Both the position numbers and the translations under genes were made by a program. A model generated the notes under the pieces. It ran no database searches. It was not told where the DNA came from and was given only the letters and a program-made list of their open reading frames with translations. Positions 57,567-64,000 of a stretch of DNA of 64,000 bases are shown here, piece by piece. Each line of letters opens with the position of its first letter. Position 1 is the first letter of the stretch. Source of the stretch: Rhynchospora pubera (taxonomy: Eukaryota > Streptophyta > Magnoliopsida > Poales > Cyperaceae); NCBI GenBank assembly GCA_028095005.1, contig CM051459.1:312606513-312670512 (forward strand), given 5' to 3'.

Positions 57567-57811
57567 ATAATATATTGCTTGACACTTAGCAATGAGCTGA
57601 TCAAATTTAGTGATTACCTAAACAGGTCATCATATAGTCACCAATTCACTAATTATAGAGAACAATGCAGAACTTAATATCTATATTAATCTTTTGTTTT
57701 CTGGTTATTTTACCCTCATTCGTATGCAATTGTGTTCCTAATCACAACCCATTGTAACAAATTCCATCTTTATACAACAGCAAGGTACATTATACAACAT
57801 AATAATATCAC
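57567..57811. other. AT-rich intergenic DNA
   Basis: Nothing recognised. Confidence 0.45.
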
Positions 57812-57816
57812 CTTCA

Positions 57817-59612
57817 TGTTGGAATTGTGTTCTAAAAGTTATCTTATGGTGATTACTTTTATATGTTATATTTATGAATTGGATGTTATTACATTTTGTT
57901 CCATGAGTTTATATTCGTATTTAGAAGTGTTCAAGAAGATGTTCTTGGTCTTGAACCGCAGAACTCTAAATAAAATGAATATATATCTCTAAAATGTTCA
58001 CAGGTCTTGGATATTAGCAGGAACACTAATATGCCATACAAGACTGTCGTGTTGATTAAAAGTACGTTGTAGTTCTGTAAACGTTGATAAAGGATTATCA
58101 TTTAATAACACGAGTATATGAAAAGTTTCATATATTGAACAGACCTAATTGATAAAAATATTATATGGATTGTGTTTGTGTCATTAATATTTTTATCGTG
58201 TCATTAATTCTAAGATTGATATGATATATTTTCACATAAGAAATATGCAACGTGATTATTACTTAAAGCCATTTGAAGCTTGTGGTGATAAAAGTAATAG
58301 TTCTTTGTATATAACTTGTGTAGGAGGGAAATATATATGTCAATAGCTAATTGCCACTCATGAATTGAGGAATGATATTATAAAGGGCCCCTTGGTAAAG
58401 TAAGATTATAAATGGATCCAATATAACTGAAGTGCAGTTATAATTATATAATCATACTTATTGGAGACCAAGAAAAGATTATAATACGAAGATGACACAG
58501 CCCTACTTTGTATAATAATCATAATATCATATGGCAAGGAATAGACACAAGTAATGTTAATAACATTACTAGAAGGATCGTGTTTCGTAAAAGGATTTGC
58601 TAAACATCTATATTATTTGGGTAGCTGTAATGTATGCTAGAGTACCGCTTACAGTTTATGGAATAAAATGTTTTATTACATTGCCAACATAATATGGATC
58701 CTCAATATAGGTCACACCAACTGAATGGGAAACAAGAAATATATTTTCTATGTACAAGGTTTCATGTTGTATGAAACAAAGTGTACAAATAGAAAATTAT
58801 ATCACATGACGTGATTAACTAGCAATGAATAAATTTATTGAGATGTGAATATTATAAGTATAATATGTGTTTCACATAATATATAATAATATATGAATAT
58901 TATTATAGAGTGCATAAATTTATTTAAAGCCCAAGCCCAATTATTTTAACAAATGAAGAGAGAAAGAAGGCTTTAAATTCGGGTCAGAATTTGAGCCAAC
59001 TTTAAACAGACAATTAGTATAGCAAATGATAACCAAATGGGACAAATGATATATGAAAATTATAGCCCTGGAAGTGTAGAATCCAATGGTTCAAGTTTCA
59101 TGTCGTTTGGAGTTTCCTATAAAGAGTTATCATTGTTTTAGTGCTGAAACGTCAGAAATTAAAGTGCTGTTTTAATTTCTGATTAGTGGCTTTAATTGCT
59201 ATACGAATTTGAAAGGTTTATTCTGATGTTTTAAAGGTAAAACAGATCAGAAATTATGAACACAAGTAAGTCTTCATGTGTTGAAGCTTTAGCTTTCTCA
59301 TCCTCAAAATATTTGTTAAAATATTCTATCGATTAAGCAATCGATCAAGACACGGGTGGTGGAGCTAGGTGTTGACGGGGAATTCGCTAGCACGGATTCA
59401 ACTGTCATTCTTGTTTCGGATTCAAGGTGAACCGAAGAGGAACAAAGCTTCGTTAGAGACCATAGGTATGGCTCAACAATCCTTATTATAGGAATAGATA
59501 TGATTGTGATGCAAATATAATATAGGAAAGTTAGCGATAATAAGAACGATCTTAGATGTTATCGGTTAATAAAATTTTTAAAATTATCCGATTCGCATCA
59601 TGAAATCCTTCA
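57817..59612 (+). mobile_element. Solo LTR, 1796 bp, perfect 5-bp TSD
   Basis: It starts TGTTGGAATTGTG and ends CCTTCA, flanked by CTTCA (57812-57816 and 59613-59617). There is no internal domain. TATAAAG at 59118-59124 sets the plus orientation. Its first 22 bases resemble those of the LTR at 49595-51351 (TGTTRGARNTRTGTYCTARA), so the two are distant relatives. The right-end call depends on the duplication, as the terminal inverted repeat is short. Confidence 0.78.
59118..59124 (+). promoter_or_regulatory. LTR promoter TATA box
   Basis: TATAAAG preceded by CC, in the right third of the LTR, where the U3/R border is expected. Confidence 0.4.
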
Positions 59613-59817
59613 CTTCAAACGCAAACAGAACCTCAAAATGACTCAAACATAATAATGGTTCTTCCTTGAACCTCTCATTACAGAAACCTTAGTCTTAGCT
59701 TGCAGTGCTTATCACAAATGAATTTCTCTGGATAGAACAGACTCCATGAACGTACTGTATGTGTCTGATAATTTTTCACTGATAATTTTTCAAACTACAA
59801 ACATGGTCTAAGCTAAT

Positions 59818-60036
59818 ATGCTTGTGAGCAGTCAGATAATTTTGCAAACATGGGAGGTTAGCATGTTGCCTTCTTTCCCTACATTTAATATAAGAGAGAG
59901 AATAATATTCCGAACAAATCATAATTTGATCCAACAAGAAACAAGGTCAGATGAACTTGAGAGAAGTAGAGTGCCACCAGGACAAGCACATGGATCTACT
60001 TCTGAAGAAGCATTAGCTCAGTACAGGAATGGTTAA
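59818..60036 (+). other. Unidentified open frame, 72 codons, possible exon relic
   Basis: Its C-terminal half (SDELERSRVPPGQAHGSTSE...) is hydrophilic with balanced codon use, unlike the surrounding AT-rich noise. It has a true ATG but no recognisable domain or promoter. It may be a terminal exon of a broken gene or chance. Confidence 0.25.
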
Positions 60037-60545
60037 ATAGGTTATTTCTTTTTTACACTTTGTCCAAGGCCTTTCTGTAACGAACCTAAGCTTGATCTGT
60101 AGGGATTGAAATGCAAATTTTGATAAACGCAATGAGTCTCAGCGAGTCGACATAATTGCTTGCCAGACCAAGTGAGAAAAGGGTTTGAAATAGAAGCTAA
60201 CTAAGAGTAATTGGAAATGAACTAACAACTGGAACTGAAATTGAGATAAGAAATGATCAAATTGGCATAATATTCGGATGTTAATCCTTACAAGAAAAGA
60301 AGATACAGTGGATTGAAGATTAAGCAGAAAAATAGAAGAAAAATGGGAAAATAAATGTTTTGTTGGATCTCAGATCTAGACACACATAATGCCCCTCAGC
60401 TGAGCACCCCCGATCCCTAAATAAATCTAAAAATATTTCAAACTAATTAAGTTTTACAATCTATTTTCATCTTTTATTTTAACAGCGTAAATAAACAATT
60501 TGTCTTCTAGCCAAATCGAGCTGTGGTCCCTTCCTGCCATGTCAC

Positions 60546-60780
60546 TCAACTGCCAACGGCTCCTGACTTAACCCCGTTTGCATTATTATCTGGGACCCCA
60601 TCTGTCAGACATCCATTTTGAATAAATTCCATCAGTTCTCCTGGGTTTTTAACTGATCCCTTCAGTTTGATTTTGTCAGCCAAGTCAATGCAAGGGAGTT
60701 TTTCAATTACAGTTTCATATCCTGACACATTCCTTTCGGTTTTCCTCTTGACAAAATTCACGCACCAATACCTAAAATTT
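60546..60780 (-). other. Unidentified exon-like open frame ending in TGA
   Basis: After a TTTTAG acceptor-like sequence (minus strand, near 60781) the frame reads YWCVNFVKRKTERNVSG..., LPCIDLADKIKLKGSVKNP, then a hydrophilic tail to the stop at 60546-60548. Composition looks protein-coding, but there is no ATG and the polypyrimidine tract is weak. I do not recognise the protein. It could be the last exon of a gene whose upstream exons are lost or beyond the window. Confidence 0.35.
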
Positions 60781-60876
60781 CCTTTTTGGTGATCTTCATT
60801 TATTATTTCTGGTGATTTAATAATAAATTTTAGCCAAAAAAAAACTAAGAAAAAGAAAACAGTAAGAATTAAAGTC

Positions 60877-61077
60877 TGAATTAGCTTCTACCGACTCTAC
60901 TGGTATGCACCACCAAGTGCAAGCACATATTGGATAGTATCCAGGTACAGTCCATATGACCCTTACACCAACAACAGTAAGCTACAGAGTAACGACCATA
61001 CCCAGTACTACAAACTTCAATCATGGATGTACCAGGATATCATCATACATGATGCATGTGATAGCATAGGCCCACCA
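60877..61077 (+). other. Unidentified open frame without start
   Basis: A tyrosine- and serine-rich frame (YWYAPPSASTYWIV...) closes at TAA near 61077. Less AT-rich than its flanks. The complementary strand is partly open as well, so strand and reality are uncertain. Confidence 0.2.
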
Positions 61078-61839
61078 TAAATACATGCCTTTAGGGTTTG
61101 ATCCTCCATACATAAACTTGGGGCCAGTGTGATCTGGCCTGTGCTAAATAAAAATCTAAATAAGAAGAGAAGTACCTTGAGAAGGCCACAAATCTCAAGT
61201 GCCTATAGCTGAAGAAGCTCATATGGCATCATATAACTAGTTCAACTTCGCTTTTGTCTTCAATTTTTTGCAAGCCACAGCCAGTGTTCATATAAAGTAA
61301 AGGCTGAGTTAGAAATTAGATGTCTGTAACTGTAATATTTTAACAAAACTCCTTTTATGACGGTGATAAATAATACTTTCATGAGTTCTTCTTTTCTATT
61401 TGTTTTACCGTCATTTGTGAACTTAAGTCTATCTAAGGATTGTTTATTATCACTTTATTTTTACTCTGACAACATTATATAGTTATACTTTTGTGAGTTC
61501 TTTTACTCTGACACATTTTCATCATGAAACAAAAGCTTGTACAGGCTGATTTAAGTCTCTAATAAGCCATTTGAATCACCAGAACCAACCATTAATAATT
61601 CGAGAGATTTTGTGGAAGTATTTTTAGGTATTTAGTTCAATTTCTGCTTGCAAATGAGAACAACACACCGAATTAATTAACTGGTTAGATGCTCAGTGGA
61701 AAATACCTATACTAACAGAAAGTTGTAGATGCTAATATTTCTATGACACTTGGTGCCAATTCAAAATCTAAGTAATTTCGGTGATTTTTGTTGATATAAA
61801 AACAAACTGCATAGTGTGCGCAAAGAATCTTTGAATTAG

Positions 61840-62004
61840 TATAATAAGAGTAAAACTAGCCTTCAAGCCGTTGAGTTGGCCCTACTGCTTCAGAATGCCA
61901 GAACCAGAGAAGATGCCGTGTGGATTACAGCCAAGACAATGTTAGTCCAGAGGCCCTTCATAACCAAGCACTCTAGCTCCCTATCAAATTCTCAACCCCA
62001 CTGA
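61840..62004 (+). other. Unidentified open frame with exon-like borders
   Basis: The frame reads LQAVELALLLQNARTREDAV followed by WITAKTM and on to a stop. An acceptor-like ACTAG precedes it, and a donor-like GTTAGT falls after AAGACAAT. The amphipathic leucine-rich helix looks protein-like, but no family was recognised. Confidence 0.25.
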
Positions 62005-62219
62005 AAGAAATGAGAACCAAATTAATTGACTAATCAGCTTACATATTAATTCACACAATCAGCAATATCGACATTGGGATTGGATGTTACAAAACTCTTT
62101 CCTATTTTTATAGAGAATACAGAGTTACTGAGACACTTAAATTGTGATAAAACTTCACAATTCAAGAAAGATATTTAAATAACAGATTACATTTCTCAGA
62201 AAAGGAAAACCTACTGGAA

Positions 62220-62420
62220 GGGAAGTAACATCAAAGGTCGATCCAGCGCAGCTTCTTAGTCGGAGACGCTATTGATGTTGTGGAGGAGGTGACTAATCGG
62301 GTTTTAGCTGTTGACCCGGAAGGTTTTGGAAAAGGGGGTGGGGGAAACAGGGCTGCCTCACTCGTCTGTTGACAAGTGACGGAATCTGCCTCACTCGAGC
62401 GATGCGGCTACTGGATTTTC
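62220..62420. other. GC-richer patch with open frames on both strands
   Basis: Plus strand: GDAIDVVEEVTNRVLAVDPE. Minus strand: a longer Ser/Thr/Pro-rich frame ending TKKLRWIDL. Neither has an ATG or a known domain. It may be a fragment of a captured or broken gene. Confidence 0.25.
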
Positions 62421-62484
62421 GTACGATGGGACGCACCAAAGAAGTGCTCTCTGCAAACAGGGCTAATAATGGAAATGAGATCTA

Positions 62485-62498
62485 GTCCCGCGCGGGAC
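62485..62498. repeat. Perfect 14-bp palindrome GTCCCGCGCGGGAC
   Basis: A fully GC-rich palindrome in AT-rich surroundings, flanked by CTCACAGCG/GAGATCTAG words that recall the Mutator-type element ends at 46.4-47.7 kb. Confidence 0.6.
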
Positions 62499-62499
62499 C

Positions 62500-63219
62500 A
62501 TCGAGCGCACCGCTCACAGCGTATGATTTAATCTCAATGGCAAATGAAGCACCTATTAACTGTTAAAATTAGATCTAACGATTCAGATAAAAAATTGACA
62601 CTAGGATGTGATTTCCTAGTAATAGGGCTGCACAAAAAAAAAATCCACTGCATTAAATCTATCTGACTCGTTTGATCGAGTATGTAATTACTCCAAATTT
62701 TATAATATTTATATTTATACATAGAGTTTGGTACCTGTCAAAATGATTTGACGGATCATTCCGTTAAACTCGATTAAATTTTAAGTTAAAAAATTTTAAT
62801 AACCAATTTGAATCTCTAAAGGTGTTTTCATATTAAAATCTTCTAATCAACTAAATTTTATATTTTTCCAAATTATTTAAGTATTTTTAGGATTTTAAAA
62901 AACTATTGTTATTGGAGAATTCAGAATATATCAATAATTTTCTAAAATTCCAATATAATTTTAATTGGCAAGAAGATTTAAATATGAATATCACATTGAA
63001 CGATTCGGATGATCATTGAAACTTCTGAATTTAATATAAGGTCGGATTTGACGAAATCTTTCGTCCATATTAATTTGATTTTAGTATTTCTCTTTTTATA
63101 AAAAGATATCGTTTGTTAAATTAAAGATATACGGTTTGAATGCATCGTTTGCAGTTTTAATGTCAAAATATTAATAAAAAAAATTATGATATTTGACGAC
63201 ACCATTAAATAGTAACACT
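62500..63219. other. AT-rich intergenic DNA
   Basis: Nothing recognised. Confidence 0.45.
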
Positions 63220-63231
63220 AAAACCCTCCCC

Positions 63232-63249
63232 TGTTCATCAAAAAAAAAA
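63232..63249 (+). mobile_element. Minute LINE 3'-end insertion with TSD
   Basis: TGTTCATC followed by ten A is exactly the 3' end of the LINE at 15.6-17.5 kb. It is flanked by ACCCTCCCC on each side (about 63223-63231 and 63249-63257). It looks like an extreme 5' truncation in which only eight non-A bases were copied. Confidence 0.7.
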
Positions 63250-63586
63250 CCCTCCCCTTAATTTATATAGACCACTTATTTGCAAGTAATTGAAACCTAA
63301 AAACACAAACACACACAGAAAAAAGAGAAAAGATAACAAGATACATATAGAAAATCGATAAAAAGTATATCTCATTTGAATGTTTTAAAAGTGCATTTAT
63401 ATACAATTATCTCTTGTATAGTTAGCATCAGCTAATGTTTTCATTTAGCAAAAACGTAAGTTATATTTTTCAAACGGAAATGATATAAACCATCCAACAA
63501 TTTACCATCCACCTTCACCAGCGACAAAAAAAATGGGCTTTTTAGGCACCAGGCCCAGTTTTTCCGCGCTGACATCATCTGTGCAT

Positions 63587-63598
63587 GCTGACGTCAGC
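63587..63598. promoter_or_regulatory. GCTGACGTCAGC palindrome (bZIP/as-1-like site)
   Basis: A perfect 12-bp palindrome centred on TGACGTCA, a known binding site of TGA-type bZIP factors. No gene is visible nearby, so a regulatory role is unproven. Confidence 0.3.
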
Positions 63599-63736
63599 AT
63601 TTCGTGTTTTGTTTGATGCCTTAAGGGATGAGTTAAATGTTCAACAATTTTTGAACTAAATACAATAAGGAATGAGTTAATTTGAGTTAAGTGTTCAGTT
63701 TTATGTATTCATAAAGTGACATATAAATGATTTTAC

Positions 63737-64000
63737 TGTTAGAGTTATGTCCTAGAAGTCAATAATTTAATGACTTAATTATTAGTTTATGTTATGGATG
63801 ATATATTATCATCTGTTCCTAGGTTTATTATTGACAGATTATTCAGGTTGAGGATCTGAATTGTAGATCTCTGTGGATCATTCTTTAGAATGACAATAAT
63901 AAATCTAAACGGTCCATAATCTTGATAATTAACAAGAAGCATTAATTATCATATAAGATTAGTATGCAAGTTAAGTGATGATTAAGTTCTACAAATCACA
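63737..64000 (+). mobile_element. LTR start, cut by the window edge
   Basis: TGTTAGAGTTATGTCCTAGA begins a 264-bp stretch that matches the 5' part of the LTR at 49595-51351 (read on the minus strand) up to the window end, including GGTTGAGGATCTGAAT and AAGTTAAGTGATGATTAAGT. Left flank is TTTAC, the expected first copy of the duplication. Confidence 0.88.

Overview
This 64 kb window is nuclear DNA of a flowering plant. It is AT-rich, its genes are split by GT-AG introns, and it is packed with plant-type transposable elements (LINEs with zf-RVT domains, a tRNA-derived SINE, Copia-like LTRs, hAT, CACTA and Mutator-type MITEs). I cannot name the species, or decide between monocot and dicot. No rRNA, functional tRNA or CRISPR array was seen.

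Only two genes look intact, and both are on the minus strand. (1) A seven-exon gene at 10826-14987 encodes a 654-residue TTL-family protein (tetratricopeptide repeats plus an inactive thioredoxin-like domain). All exon junctions keep the frame. (2) A two-exon gene at 44175-45777 encodes a 244-residue bHLH transcription factor of the bHLH30/AIG1-like type with a C-terminal ACT-like region, with a plausible TATA box about 475 bp upstream of the ATG. A third locus (3078-3248) has a promoter and the signal-peptide exon of a wall-associated-kinase-like protein, but the rest of the gene is not visible.

Layout. 0-9.8 kb: CACTA end with hairpin iterons, several MITEs, the WAK-like orphan exon, and two or three hAT elements with dense subterminal repeats. 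10.8-15.4 kb: TTL gene. 15.6-17.5 kb: 5'-truncated LINE. 17.5-26.6 kb: AT-rich DNA with MITEs. 26.6-29.2 kb: second 5'-truncated LINE with RNase H and a target-site duplication. 29-39 kb: nested hairpin MITEs and Mutator-like elements. 39.7-42.5 kb: LTR-element remnant with a primer-binding site, polypurine tract and palindromic LTR. 44.2-46.3 kb: bHLH gene. 46.4-57.6 kb: Mutator-like elements, nested hairpins, solo LTR, hAT and SINE. 57.8-64 kb: second solo LTR, weak gene-like fragments, a minute LINE insertion, and the start of a further LTR cut by the window edge.

The two genes have no visible functional link. The value of the window lies in the many insertions whose ends can be fixed to the base by target-site duplications, including nested ones. 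I did not find a convincing new biological system; the best leads are structural, and all are stated with the search that would test them.
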